Shown here in pieces: positions 7,542-23,321 of a stretch of 64,000 nt of DNA; the first letter of the stretch is position 1; each line of letters begins with the position of its first letter. The notes beneath the pieces were generated by a model. That model had not been told where the DNA came from. It worked only from the letters and a program-made list of their open reading frames with translations, and ran no database searches. Source of the stretch: Paracoccus marinaquae (lineage in GTDB: Bacteria > Pseudomonadota > Alphaproteobacteria > Rhodobacterales > Rhodobacteraceae); assembly GCF_018860165.1 (NCBI RefSeq), contig NZ_JAHKNG010000012.1, forward strand, positions 1-64,000, written 5' to 3'. Position numbers and translations under genes: made by a program.

Positions 7542-9116
7542 TTACGATTTCTGGAACATGGCAAGCATGCGGCGGGTGACCATGAAGCCACCGAAGATGT
7601 TGATTCCCGCCATGAACACGGCCAGCGCCGCGAGAATCACCACCAGCCACGAGCCCGAGCTGATCTGCATCAGCGCGCCGAGAATGATGATCGAACTGAT
7701 CGCGTTGGTCACCGCCATCAGCGGCGTATGCAGCGAATGGGCGACGTTCCAGATGACCCGGAAGCCGACGAAGCAGGCCAGCACGAAGACGATGAAATGC
7801 GACATGAAGCTGGCCGGCGCCAGCAGCCCGACCAGCAGCAGCAGGATGCCGCCGCCGCCCAGCAGCATGACCTGGCTTCTGGTCTCGGCCTTGAAGGCCG
7901 CCACTTCCTGTGCCCGACGCTCGGCCGGGGTCAGTTCCTTGGGCTTTTCCTTCGGCTTCTGCGCCGCGATCGCCGCAACCTTGGGCGGCGGCGGCGGGAA
8001 GGTGATCTCGCCGCCATGGGCCACGGTTGCGCCGCGGATCACATCGTCTTCCATGTTGTGATCGACGACGCCGTCCTTCTTGGGCGTCAGGTCGGCCATG
8101 AAGTGACGGATGTTGTTGCCGTAAAGCTCGGACGCCTGGGCGCCCATGCGGCTGGGGAAATCGGTATAGCCGATGATGACGACGCCGTTGTCGGTGACGA
8201 TGCGCTGTTCCGGCACGGTCAGTTCGCAGTTGCCGCCCTTCTCGGCGGCCAGATCCACGATGACGCTGCCGGGCTTCATCGCCTCGACCATGTCCTTGGT
8301 CCACAGCACCGGCGCATCGCGGCCGGGAATCAGCGCCGTGGTGATGACCACGTCCATCTGCGGCGCCAGTTCGCGGAACTTCTCAAGCTGCTTTTCGCGG
8401 AATTCCGGGCTGGAGGGCGCGGCATAGCCGCCGGTGGCTGCACCGTCGGTCTGCGCCTCCTTGAAATCGAGGAAGACGAACTCGGCGCCCATCGATTCGA
8501 TCTGCTCGGCCACTTCCGGGCGCACGTCGAAGGCATAGACCTGCGCCCCGAGGCTGACCGAGGTGCCGATGGCGGCAAGCCCCGCGACGCCGGCGCCGAC
8601 GACCAGAACCTTGGCCGGCGGCACCTTGCCCGCCGCCGTCACCTGGCCGGTGAAGAAGCGGCCGAAATTGTTCGCCGCCTCGATGACCGAGCGATAGCCG
8701 GCGATATTGGCCATGGATGACAGCGCATCCATCTTCTGCGCCCGGCTGATGCGCGGCACCATGTCCATGGCGATGGCGGTGATTCCCTGCCCCTTCGCCA
8801 CTTCCAGCAATTCGCCGCTCTGCCCCGGATAGAAGAAGGAAATCAGCGTCTGCCCCGCGCGCATCTGCCTGATTTCGGCGTCATCCGGCTGGCGTACCTT
8901 GGCGACCACGTCGACCGTCTTGATCAGGTCGGCGGCACTGGCCTCGACGGTGACGCCGGCCTTGCGATAGTCGTCATCCGAAAAGCCCGCGCGGATCCCC
9001 GCGCCGCTTTCGACAAAAGCCTCATGCCCCAGCTTCTGGAGATGCGCGGCCGAAGACGGGGTGATCGCCACCCGTGCCTCGCCCTCGAAACTCTCCTTCA
9101 AAGCGCCAATCTTCAT
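7542..9116 (-). CDS. pntA: NAD(P) transhydrogenase subunit alpha
   Basis: PntA binds NAD(H) in domain I and contributes membrane helices to transhydrogenase. This 524-residue form is a single full-length alpha chain. The N-terminus [17 protein letters not shown] is characteristic; the Rossmann motif [13 protein letters not shown] is at about 175; a hydrophilic linker rich in Pro and Lys lies near 375-400; about four helices follow. The ATG at 9114-9116 was chosen over an in-frame TTG three codons upstream. The pntA-pntB order and 10-base gap indicate one operon. Confidence 0.92.
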   Translation of the reverse strand: MKIGALKESFEGEARVAITPSSAAHLQKLGHEAFVESGAGIRAGFSDDDYRKAGVTVEASAADLIKTVDVVAKVRQPDDAEIRQMRAGQTLISFFYPGQSGELLEVAKGQGITAIAMDMVPRISRAQKMDALSSMANIAGYRSVIEAANNFGRFFTGQVTAAGKVPPAKVLVVGAGVAGLAAIGTSVSLGAQVYAFDVRPEVAEQIESMGAEFVFLDFKEAQTDGAATGGYAAPSSPEFREKQLEKFRELAPQMDVVITTALIPGRDAPVLWTKDMVEAMKPGSVIVDLAAEKGGNCELTVPEQRIVTDNGVVIIGYTDFPSRMGAQASELYGNNIRHFMADLTPKKDGVVDHNMEDDVIRGATVAHGGEITFPPPPPKVAAIAAQKPKEKPKELTPAERRAQEVAAFKAETRSQVMLLGGGGILLLLVGLLAPASFMSHFIVFVLACFVGFRVIWNVAHSLHTPLMAVTNAISSIIILGALMQISSGSWLVVILAALAVFMAGINIFGGFMVTRRMLAMFQKS

Positions 9117-9283
9117 GGCGTCCAAGCCCCCGTGTCCTGAGTTCGCAATCGCGCCTCCATAGCATCGCGCAATAAAGTTTCACAAGGGCACGAAAGAACG
9201 ACATGTCGCGGGCGCGACGGGATTTCAGCTGGTGAAATCGCGGCAACCCGCCGATGATCGGCCATCCCGCGCAAGCGCCCTGA

Positions 9284-9314
9284 AGAAAAGGCCGCGCAGA
9301 CATGCTGCGCGGCC
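9284..9314 (-). terminator. Intrinsic terminator after Ala-rich gene
   Basis: GGCCGCGCAG (9290-9299) and CTGCGCGGCC (9305-9314) form a 10-bp stem with a 5-base loop. On the minus strand it is followed by TTTTCTTC. It lies 30 bases beyond the stop of the Ala/Glu-rich gene. Confidence 0.85.
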
Positions 9315-9344
9315 CGTTGTGGTCATGACGTTGCGTCCCGGGCA

Positions 9345-10088
9345 TCAGTTGCCGGTGGCGGGTTCCTCAACCGAGATCGCGTCGTCCAGCGCATCGGCGG
9401 CGTCCTCGATTGCCTGGCCGGCCTGATCCATGGCATCCGTCGCGGCCTCCTGGGCGGCTTCGGTGGCGCTGTCCATCGCCTCGCCGACCGCATCGGCGGC
9501 ATCCGTCGCCGCGGCTTCGGCATTCTCGGCGGCCGTCTCGGCGGCGCCGGTGGCATCGTTCACCGTTTCCTCGGCGGCGGAAGCAGCGCTGTCAGCGGCC
9601 CCTTCGGCGGCAGTCGCCGCGTCGGCAGCGGCGTCTTCGACCGCGCCGGCGGCAGAATCGGCGGCGGCCTCGGCTTCGGCGGCGGCGCTGTCCGCGGCGG
9701 CTTCGGCTTCAGCAGCCGCGCTGTCGGCCGCGGCCTCGGCTTCGGCGGCGGCACCCTCGGCTGCGGCCTCGGCGTCGGAGGCGGCTTCTTCGACCGCCGC
9801 TTCGCCCTCGGTCACGGCCTCTTCCACGGCGGTTTCGGCCGCGGCTTCCTCGGCCGGGGCCTCCTCGGTCGTGGTGACGGTGGTGCTGTCGCCTTCGACC
9901 GCGACCGTGTCATCGGTCATGAAGCGTTGCAGCACGAAATAGGCCAGCGCCAGGGCCAGCAGCACGCCGATGATCAGCGGCAGCGGCGACGAGCGGCGCT
10001 CGACCGGCTCGACATAGGTTTCCTTCGGCGCGGCCGGGTCGCTGTCCACCGGATTGGTGCGTTTGGGGTCGTTCGGGTCATAGGTCAT
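9345..10088 (-). CDS. Membrane-anchored Ala/Glu-rich repeat protein
   Basis: I do not recognise a named family in this 247-residue protein. Residues 1-34 are polar and Pro-rich, one membrane helix follows (about 37-53, LPLIIGVLLALALAYFVL), and from about 75 to the end the chain is built almost only from Ala, Glu, Asp, Thr and Ser. Three perfect copies of an 11-residue unit, AEAEAAADSAA, occur near 115-150, with degenerate copies around them. Such 11-mers form amphipathic helices in LEA-type and apolipoprotein-like proteins. The topology (short cytoplasmic N-terminus, acidic periplasmic tail) is inferred. The ATG at 10086-10088 has GGAGG seven bases upstream. Confidence 0.75.
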   Translation of the reverse strand: MTYDPNDPKRTNPVDSDPAAPKETYVEPVERRSSPLPLIIGVLLALALAYFVLQRFMTDDTVAVEGDSTTVTTTEEAPAEEAAAETAVEEAVTEGEAAVEEAASDAEAAAEGAAAEAEAAADSAAAEAEAAADSAAAEAEAAADSAAGAVEDAAADAATAAEGAADSAASAAEETVNDATGAAETAAENAEAAATDAADAVGEAMDSATEAAQEAATDAMDQAGQAIEDAADALDDAISVEEPATGN

Positions 10089-10284
10089 CGCGGGCCTCCA
10101 TTTAAACTTACGAAACACCGGGTTACGTCGTATCCCTGTGATCCAGACCGGCGCCCCTGTCAATTGCCCGGCAGCCGGCCGACCAGAAAGGAACGGCCGG
10201 CTTGCGACCCGGCTTCCACGCGACTAACACAGCGGAAAGGATCAGGTTCCCTGAGAACCCCAGCTTTTTCTGCCGGAGAGCGTC

Positions 10285-12864
10285 ATGTCCCAGACACAAG
10301 CCCCGATTGCGCGACATCTTGCCGATTATCGCCCCTATCCCTTCGTCCTGAACGAAACCAGGCTGGAGTTTCAGCTTGCACCTTCGGCCACGCGGGTCCG
10401 CGCCGAACTGGCGCTGCGGCCCCGCGCCGGGCTGGAGGATCTGGTGCTGGACGGCGGCAAGGGGCTCAGGCTCATCAGCCTCGCCATCGACGGCGCCGCG
10501 CCCGATCCGGCGCATGTCAGCCGCGACGACGAGGTGCTGACCATCGCCGCCGCCGCCCTGCCCGACGCCCCCTTCACCCTGAGAACCGAGGTCGAGATCG
10601 ACCCTTCGGCCAATACCGCCTTCGAGGGGCTGTATATGTCCGGCGGGATGTTCTGCACCCAATGCGAGGCCGAGGGGTTCCGCCATATCACCTTCTACCC
10701 CGACCGCCCCGACGTGATGGCCCCGTTCCGGGTCAGCATCCATTCCGACAAGCCGGTCCTGCTGTCGAACGGCAACCCGGTCGCGCAGCGCGAAGGATTT
10801 GCCGAATGGCACGACCCCTGGCCGAAACCCTCCTACCTTTTTGCGCTGGTCGCGGGCGATCTGGTGGCGATCAGCGACCGATTCGCCACCCGATCAGGCC
10901 GCGAGGTCGATCTGAACGTCTGGGTGCGCCCGGGCGATCAGGACCGGGCAGGATTCGCGATGGAATCGCTGATCAAGTCGATGCGGTGGGATGAGGATGT
11001 CTATGGCCGCGAATACGATCTGGACGTGTTCAACATCGTCGCCGTCGATGACTTCAACATGGGCGCGATGGAGAACAAGGGGCTGAACATCTTCAACTCG
11101 AAGCTGGTCCTGGCCTCGCCCGAAACCGCGACCGATGCGGATTACGAACGCATCGAGGCGGTGATCGCGCATGAATATTTCCACAACTGGACCGGCAACC
11201 GCATCACCTGCCGCGACTGGTTCCAGCTTTGCCTGAAGGAAGGGCTGACGGTCTTCCGCGACCAGCAGTTCACCAGCGACATGCGCAGCGCGCCGGTCAA
11301 GCGGATCGAGGATGTGCGCACCCTGCGCGCCCGCCAGTTCCGCGAGGATCAGGGTCCGCTGGCCCATCCGCCGCGCCCCGACCGCTACGAGGAAATCAAC
11401 AATTTCTACACCGCGACCGTCTATGAAAAGGGCGCCGAGGTGATCGGGATGCTGAAGCGTCTGGTCGGCGATGACGGCTATGCCAGGGCGCTGGACCTCT
11501 ATTTCGACCGCCACGATGGCGAGGCGGCGACCATCGAGGACTGGCTGAAGGTCTTCGAGGATGCCACCGGGCGCGATCTGGCGCAGTTCAAGCGCTGGTA
11601 CACGGATGCGGGCACGCCGCGCCTGACCATGGCCGAGGACTGGGACGCGGAGGCGGGCCGGCTGCGGCTTGATTTCACCCAGGCCACCGCACCGACGCCC
11701 GGGCAGGATGACAAGCCGCCGCGCGTGATCCCCATCGCCATCGGCCTGATCTCTCCCAATGGCGACGAGGTCCTGCCGACGCAGGTGCTGGAAATGACCG
11801 AGGCGCGGCAGAGCTTTGGCTTCGACAGCCTCGGCGCGCGCCCCGTCGTCTCGGCGCTGCGCGGGTTTTCGGCGCCGGTGATGCTGGAGCGGCTTTTGGA
11901 CGACGCGACCCGCGCCTTCCTGCTGGCCCATGACACCGATCCCTTCGCGCGGTGGGAGGCCGGGCGCGATCTTGCCCTCTCGGCGCTGGTCGTCCTGTCG
12001 CAGGGGCGCGAGGCCGGCGCGGATTACGTCGACGCGATCGGCCGGCTGGCGGCGGATGACGGGGCCGATCCGGCCTTCCGCGCCCTGTGCCTGACTCTCC
12101 CCGGCGAGGAAGAGATCGCCACCCGCCTGTCCGAACAGGGCACGACCCCGGATCCCGACGCCATCCACGAGGCCCGCGACGGCCTCGCCCGGCGTCTGGC
12201 CGAAGCCCATGCCGATCTGCTGGCCGGCCTCTTCGAGCGGATGGCGGTCGCCGGTCCCTATGCGCCCGATGCCGAACCGGCGGCGCGGCGGGCGCTGCGG
12301 ATCGCGGCTCTGGGTCTGCTCAATCGCATCGATGGCGGCGACCGGGCCGAGGTACTGTTCGGCACCGCCGGCAACATGACCGAGCGGATGGCGGCGCTGT
12401 CCTGCCTGCTTCGGCGCGGACGCGGCCAGGCGGCGCTTCAGGCGATGCACGACCGGTTCGGCGACAACCGGCTGGTGATGGACAAGTGGTTCTCGGTCCA
12501 GGTGATGGCCGCCCCGCCGGCCGAGGCGGCGGCGGTGGCGCATCGGCTGGCGCGGCGCGGCGATTTCGACTGGAAGAACCCCAACCGCTTCCGCGCGCTG
12601 CTGGGCGGGCTGGCGGCGAACCATGCCGGTTTCCATGCCGCCGACGGCGCCGGCTACGACTTCACCGCCGACTGGCTGATGAAGATGGACAAGGCGAACC
12701 CGCAGATCGCCGCGCGCATGTCCACCGCCTTCGAGACCTGGCCGCGCTATGACGCCACCCGGCGCGACAGGGCGCGGGGCGCGCTTGGCCGGATCGCGGC
12801 GATGGCGGGGATCAGCCGCAACCTGCGCGAGATGGTCACGCGGATGATCGCCGCAGGCGAATGA
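10285..12864 (+). CDS. pepN: Aminopeptidase N
   Basis: PepN is a cytoplasmic zinc metallopeptidase of family M1 that removes N-terminal residues from peptides during protein turnover. The 859-residue length fits the E. coli-type enzyme. The substrate-anchoring GAMEN motif is at 260-264 and the zinc site HEYFH at 296-300 with the third ligand Glu319 (HExxH-18-E). The N-terminal beta domain, catalytic domain and C-terminal helical domain are all present. GGAGAG precedes the ATG. The following acyltransferase starts 43 bases later on the same strand. Confidence 0.95.
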   Translation: MSQTQAPIARHLADYRPYPFVLNETRLEFQLAPSATRVRAELALRPRAGLEDLVLDGGKGLRLISLAIDGAAPDPAHVSRDDEVLTIAAAALPDAPFTLRTEVEIDPSANTAFEGLYMSGGMFCTQCEAEGFRHITFYPDRPDVMAPFRVSIHSDKPVLLSNGNPVAQREGFAEWHDPWPKPSYLFALVAGDLVAISDRFATRSGREVDLNVWVRPGDQDRAGFAMESLIKSMRWDEDVYGREYDLDVFNIVAVDDFNMGAMENKGLNIFNSKLVLASPETATDADYERIEAVIAHEYFHNWTGNRITCRDWFQLCLKEGLTVFRDQQFTSDMRSAPVKRIEDVRTLRARQFREDQGPLAHPPRPDRYEEINNFYTATVYEKGAEVIGMLKRLVGDDGYARALDLYFDRHDGEAATIEDWLKVFEDATGRDLAQFKRWYTDAGTPRLTMAEDWDAEAGRLRLDFTQATAPTPGQDDKPPRVIPIAIGLISPNGDEVLPTQVLEMTEARQSFGFDSLGARPVVSALRGFSAPVMLERLLDDATRAFLLAHDTDPFARWEAGRDLALSALVVLSQGREAGADYVDAIGRLAADDGADPAFRALCLTLPGEEEIATRLSEQGTTPDPDAIHEARDGLARRLAEAHADLLAGLFERMAVAGPYAPDAEPAARRALRIAALGLLNRIDGGDRAEVLFGTAGNMTERMAALSCLLRRGRGQAALQAMHDRFGDNRLVMDKWFSVQVMAAPPAEAAAVAHRLARRGDFDWKNPNRFRALLGGLAANHAGFHAADGAGYDFTADWLMKMDKANPQIAARMSTAFETWPRYDATRRDRARGALGRIAAMAGISRNLREMVTRMIAAGE

Positions 12865-12907
12865 GCCGGCTTGTGATCGCCCCGGCCGCGGGGCAGGATG
12901 CGCCGCG

Positions 12908-13819
12908 ATGAGTGACCGATACGCCGATGCGAGGGCCGAGATGCAGGCCCGCCTCGACCCGCTGATCGCCGAGCGGGCGCCCTGGCTCTATTCGGACCGG
13001 CCGCACCACCGGATCGCGCGCCGGCTGATGATGGGGCTGCTGCGCTATCCCCGCACGATCGAGCTGGGGGCCGAGTTCCGCGACCTGCCCACGCCCGAGA
13101 TCCTGCGCCGGATGACGGCGCTGATCGTGCGTGACGTGCGCGTCGAGGGGATGGAGCATCTCCCGGCCACCGGCCCGGCGCTGATCGTCTCGAATCATCC
13201 GACCGGGATCGCTGACGGCATCGTCCTGCATGCGGTCCTGGCGCCCCTGCGCGACGATCTGTTCATCTATGCCAATCACGACATGATCCGGGTGCTGCCG
13301 CAGACCGAGGATCTGATCGCGCCGGTCGAATGGCGGCTGGAAAAACGCAGCCATGCCAAGACCAGGGCGACGATGGACTATACCCGCCGGGCGCTTGAGG
13401 CCGGCCGGATCGGGCTGATCTTTCCCTCGGGGCGGCTGGCCAAGCGGCGCGGCTTGCGGCTGCACGAACGGCCCTGGATGGCCAGCGCGGCGATGATCGC
13501 GCGCAAGTTCGAGGTTCCGGTGATCCCGCTGAACATCCGGGCGCGCAATTCCGCGCTGTTCTACCTGCTGGACGCGATCCACCCGACCCTGCGCGACGTG
13601 ACCCTGTTCAACGAGGTGCTGAACAAGGCCGGCCAGCCCTATCGCATCACCATCGGCCGGCCCATCGACCCGGCCAGCCTGCCGCGCAGCAGCGAGGAGG
13701 CGATCATCGCCCTGCGCGAGGCGGCGATCTCGCTGCCGGCGCCGGGTCCGGAGGCGCCGCGGCTGACGCAGCTGCAGGGCCGCGCCCGGCTGGCGCGAGG
13801 GCCGAAGCGCATCGCCTGA
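12908..13819 (+). CDS. PlsC-type lysophospholipid acyltransferase
   Basis: This 303-residue protein carries the PlsC/LPLAT acyltransferase domain (about 70-250). The catalytic motif is NHPTGIADG near residue 98, spaced as His-x5-Asp, as found in the hemolysin/OlsA-like subgroup, rather than the usual His-x4-Asp. The glycine motif FPSGRLAKRRG lies near 176. The likely reaction is acyl transfer to a lysophospholipid or related lipid at the inner membrane; the acceptor is unknown. An ornithine-lipid or sn-1-acylglycerol-phosphate role would be a guess. Confidence 0.78.
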   Translation: MSDRYADARAEMQARLDPLIAERAPWLYSDRPHHRIARRLMMGLLRYPRTIELGAEFRDLPTPEILRRMTALIVRDVRVEGMEHLPATGPALIVSNHPTGIADGIVLHAVLAPLRDDLFIYANHDMIRVLPQTEDLIAPVEWRLEKRSHAKTRATMDYTRRALEAGRIGLIFPSGRLAKRRGLRLHERPWMASAAMIARKFEVPVIPLNIRARNSALFYLLDAIHPTLRDVTLFNEVLNKAGQPYRITIGRPIDPASLPRSSEEAIIALREAAISLPAPGPEAPRLTQLQGRARLARGPKRIA

Positions 13820-13849
13820 GCCCGCGGCCGTCACCCGCGCCCGCGACCG

Positions 13850-13900
13850 CCGGGGGCGCTGCCCCCGGACCCCCGAGGTATTTGGAAAGAGCGCGAGGGG
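13850..13900. repeat. Intergenic hairpin repeat, copy 1
   Basis: CCGGGGGC (13850-13857) and GCCCCCGG (13861-13868) form a perfect 8-bp hairpin with loop GCT. It is followed by CCCCCGAGGTATTTG and AAGAGCGCGAGGGG. The same layout recurs at 18411-18477. It lies between the convergent acyltransferase and proB genes. GC-rich hairpins followed by a GGTATTT box are familiar as intergenic repeats in Rhodobacteraceae genomes. Confidence 0.75.
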
Positions 13901-13908
13901 CGACCCAA

Positions 13909-16897
<2,989 letters not shown>

Positions 16898-16912
16898 ACA
16901 GGCCTTTTTTCG

Positions 16913-16937
16913 GCCCGGGCGCGGCCCGGGCTCTTTT
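16913..16937 (+). terminator. Terminator after aqpZ
   Basis: GCCCGGGC (16913-16920) and GCCCGGGC (16924-16931) form an 8-bp stem with loop GCG, followed by TCTTTT. It lies 16 bases past the aqpZ stop. Confidence 0.75.
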
Positions 16938-16981
16938 CGCGCCAAGCTCCTGTGCCTAGATCAAGGGCACAGGAGGCCGCC

Positions 16982-18382
16982 ATGATCCGCTTTGACAACA
17001 GCTATGCCCGCCTGCCTGGTGGCTTTTTTGCGCGAGTCGATCCGACCCCGGTGACCGAGCCGCGCCTCTTGGCGCTGAACGAGGGGCTGGTCGGGCGGCT
17101 GGGGCTGGATGTGGACTGGCTCCGCGGCCCCGAGGGCATCGCGATGCTGGCCGGCAATGCCCTGCCCGAGGGGGCCGATCCGATCGCCCAGGCCTATGCG
17201 GGCCATCAGTTCGGCGGCTTCGTGCCGCAACTGGGCGATGGCCGCGCCCTGCTGCTGGGCGAGGTGGTGGCGCCGGACGGCGCGCGCTTCGACATCCAGC
17301 TGAAGGGCAGCGGCAAGACCCCCTTCTCGCGGCGCGGCGACGGGCGGGCTTGGCTGGGTCCGGTCCTGCGCGAATATCTGGTCAGCGAGTTCATGGCGGC
17401 GATGGGTGTGCCGACGACGCGGGCGCTGGCCGCCGTGGCCACGGGCGAGACGGTCTGGCGCGAGCGGGGCCTGCCCGGCGCGGTGCTGACCCGGGTCGCG
17501 GCCAGCCATATCCGGGTCGGCACCTTCCAGTATTTCGCCGTGCGCGGGCGCGAGGACGCACTGGCCGCGCTGACCGACCATGTCATCGCGCGCCACTATC
17601 CGGCCGCCAACGGGCCGCTGTCGCTTTTGGATCATGTCGTCGCGCGCCAGGCCGAGACCATCGCGCAATGGATGGCGCTCGGCTTCATCCACGGGGTGAT
17701 GAACACCGACAACATGGCGGTCTCGGGCGAGACCATCGATTACGGCCCCTGCGCCTTCATGGATGGCTATCACCCCGACACGGTGTTTTCCTCGATCGAC
17801 CAGACCGGCCGCTATGCCTGGGCGCAGCAGCCGCAGATCGCGGTCTGGAACCTCGCGCAGCTGGCCACCTGCCTGATCCCGCTGATGGGCGAGCGCGAGG
17901 CGGCGATCGAGGCGGCGACGAAATCCGTCCATACCTTCGCGCCGCTCTATCAGGCGGCATGGCTGAGGCGCTTCGGCGAGAAGCTGGGGCTGACCGGCAG
18001 GGCGCCGGTGCAGGCGCTGGCCGAGGGGCTTCTGACGCTGATGGCGCGGCAGCGGGCCGATTTCACCCGGGTCTTCGCGGGGCTGGCCGACGGCCATGCG
18101 CGGGACGAGTTCACCGATCCAACGGCCTTTGATCTCTGGGCGCGGGACTGGCAGGCGCATGGCCCGGATCAGGCCCTCATGGCCCATGCCAACCCGCGGC
18201 GGATCCCCCGCAACCACCGCGTGGAGGCGGCCATTGCCGCCGCCGTGGCCGGAGACACTGGCCCTTTCGAGCACCTGCTGGCCGCCGTCACCCATCCGCG
18301 CGAGGCGCGCCCGGCATGGGACGATCTGGCAGTCCCGCCCGCACCGGACGAAGTGGTCACGCGGACCTTCTGCGGCACCTGA
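16982..18382 (+). CDS. selO: Protein adenylyltransferase SelO (YdiU)
   Basis: SelO is a pseudokinase that transfers AMP from ATP to Ser, Thr or Tyr of target proteins, with a role in redox homeostasis. This 466-residue member shows the family blocks [33 protein letters not shown], and the metal/catalytic region [20 protein letters not shown]. It is complete. It ends at FCGT; the C-terminal Cys seen in many SelO proteins (selenocysteine in animals) is present as FCGT. AGGAGG lies five bases before the ATG at 16982. Confidence 0.93.
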   Translation: MIRFDNSYARLPGGFFARVDPTPVTEPRLLALNEGLVGRLGLDVDWLRGPEGIAMLAGNALPEGADPIAQAYAGHQFGGFVPQLGDGRALLLGEVVAPDGARFDIQLKGSGKTPFSRRGDGRAWLGPVLREYLVSEFMAAMGVPTTRALAAVATGETVWRERGLPGAVLTRVAASHIRVGTFQYFAVRGREDALAALTDHVIARHYPAANGPLSLLDHVVARQAETIAQWMALGFIHGVMNTDNMAVSGETIDYGPCAFMDGYHPDTVFSSIDQTGRYAWAQQPQIAVWNLAQLATCLIPLMGEREAAIEAATKSVHTFAPLYQAAWLRRFGEKLGLTGRAPVQALAEGLLTLMARQRADFTRVFAGLADGHARDEFTDPTAFDLWARDWQAHGPDQALMAHANPRRIPRNHRVEAAIAAAVAGDTGPFEHLLAAVTHPREARPAWDDLAVPPAPDEVVTRTFCGT

Positions 18383-18410
18383 GCAGCACGAAAGTTTTTT
18401 TCGCCGGCAA

Positions 18411-18477
18411 GGGGGGCTTTGCCCCCCGGCCTCTTGCAGAGGCCTCCCCCCAAGGTATTTGTTAAGAGGGCGAGGGG
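18411..18477. repeat. Intergenic hairpin repeat, copy 2
   Basis: GGGGGGC (18411-18417) and GCCCCCC (18421-18427) flank loop TTT. A second stem follows at once: GGCCTC (18428-18433) with GAGGCC (18439-18444) around TTGCA. Then comes the shared tail CCAAGGTATTTG and AAGAGGGCGAGGGG. It sits between selO and the next gene on the same strand. It is the same element as at 13850-13900, with an added second hairpin. Confidence 0.75.
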
Positions 18478-18488
18478 AAGGAAGCCGT

Positions 18489-19172
18489 GTGCTGAGACTG
18501 GCCAGTTACAATCTGCACAAATGCCGCGGGCTGACCGGCCCGCATGCGCCGGGGCGCAATCTTGCGGTCATCCGCGATCTGAAGCCCGACATCATCGCCC
18601 TGCAGGAGGTCGATTTCCGCTTTGGCGCCCGTCCCGAGGCGCTGCCGCGGGCGCTGATCGAGCGCGAGACCGGGCTGGTGCCGGCCGAGATCAACGGCCG
18701 CTCGGGCGAGAACTCGCTGGGCTGGCACGGGCAGACGATCCTGATGCGCCCCGATCTGGCCAGTGCGGCGGTGGTCCGCCGCCTGCCCCTGCCGGGGCTG
18801 GAGCCGCGCGGCGCGGTGGCGATCCGCCTGCCGGGGCTGACGGTGATCGGGCTGCATCTGGGGCTGGCGCGATCCTCGCGCCGGGCGCAGCTGGCGCGGA
18901 TCAGCGGCCAGGCCGCGCGCATCGCCGGGGACAATATCGTCATCATGGGCGATTTCAACGAATGGCGCCACGAGATCGGGCTGGAATCGCTGGCCGGATT
19001 CAGGGTGATCGCGCCGGGGCCGTCCTATCCCGCCCCCCTGCCCCGGTTCCGGCTGGACCGGATCGCCATGTCGCATCATCTGGAACTGATCGAATCCGGG
19101 GTGTTTCACGGCGCCAATGCGCGCGAGGCCTCGGACCACCTGCCGATCTGGGCCGAAATCCGTCTGCCCTGA
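18489..19172 (+). CDS. Endonuclease/exonuclease/phosphatase-fold protein
   Basis: This 227-residue protein has the EEP (DNase I/exonuclease III/sphingomyelinase) fold. Visible motifs are LASYNLHKCRG at the N-terminus, DIIALQEVDFR with the metal-binding Glu, HLGLARSSRRAQL, MGDFNEW with the catalytic Asp/Asn, and the terminal ASDHLPIWAEI His. No signal peptide is seen. The substrate (nucleic acid, phospholipid or phosphoprotein) cannot be told. The start is a GTG at 18489 behind AAGGAAG. eno follows 66 bases downstream on the same strand. Confidence 0.85.
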   Translation: MLRLASYNLHKCRGLTGPHAPGRNLAVIRDLKPDIIALQEVDFRFGARPEALPRALIERETGLVPAEINGRSGENSLGWHGQTILMRPDLASAAVVRRLPLPGLEPRGAVAIRLPGLTVIGLHLGLARSSRRAQLARISGQAARIAGDNIVIMGDFNEWRHEIGLESLAGFRVIAPGPSYPAPLPRFRLDRIAMSHHLELIESGVFHGANAREASDHLPIWAEIRLP

Positions 19173-20513
<1,341 letters not shown>

Positions 20514-20521
20514 TCCGCAGC

Positions 20522-20552
20522 CTCCTGCCCGGCATCCCTTGCCGGGCAGGAG
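20522..20552 (+). terminator. Hairpin after eno
   Basis: CTCCTGCCCGGC (20522-20533) pairs perfectly with GCCGGGCAGGAG (20541-20552) around a 7-base loop. It begins nine bases after the eno stop. No T-run follows, so termination would be weak or need a factor. Confidence 0.65.
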
Positions 20553-20697
20553 CCGCCGTCGCCCGGACAAGTGACGCAACGGCATATCCTCCCATCCGCG
20601 ATTCCGGCCCGGTCGGGCATCGACAGCCATCACCGCAGGGATAGGCTTGTCCCATTGGCAATCCGCGGCCCCGGCACGATGCCCCGGCCCCGGTTGA

Positions 20698-21852
<1,155 letters not shown>

Positions 21853-21955
21853 GCAGCGGCATCCCTCGGAGGGCGCGCAGGTTGACGCAAGGGCAAGTCC
21901 GCTTTCCCCGAACCCGCGCGCCAATACCCCTCGACAGACGGGGATCAGCAACTAA

Positions 21956-23164
<1,209 letters not shown>

Positions 23165-23185
23165 GGCGGAGGAGAACGAAAGCCG

Positions 23186-23227
23186 AAGGCCGCCGCGGGT
23201 CCCGCCCGCGGCGGCCTTTTCTTTCCG
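23186..23227 (+). terminator. Strong intrinsic terminator after TRAP receptor
   Basis: AAGGCCGCCGCGGG (23186-23199) pairs with CCCGCGGCGGCCTT (23205-23218) in a 14-bp stem with loop TCCCG, followed by TTCTTT. It lies 21 bases past the stop of the second receptor gene. Confidence 0.92.
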
Positions 23228-23270
23228 GTTCCACGGGACGGCCGGTCCCGCCACAGTCGCCAGAACGCAG

Positions 23271-23297
23271 AAGGGGCCGGTTTCCCGGCCCCCTTTT
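23271..23297. terminator. Second hairpin between convergent TRAP genes
   Basis: GGGGCCGG (23273-23280) pairs with CCGGCCCC (23285-23292) around TTTC, with CTTTT beyond it on the plus strand. It lies 25 bases downstream of the permease stop on the minus strand, where its tail is TTCTGC, so it may act in both directions. Confidence 0.6.
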
Positions 23298-23321
23298 CGA
23301 TCCTCGGTCACAGCGACCCGA

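Noticed and set aside
9560..9780. Tandem DNA repeat resembling a CRISPR or satellite
   Set aside because: Units encode the AEAEAAADSAA protein repeat in frame, without spacers. It is coding repetition.
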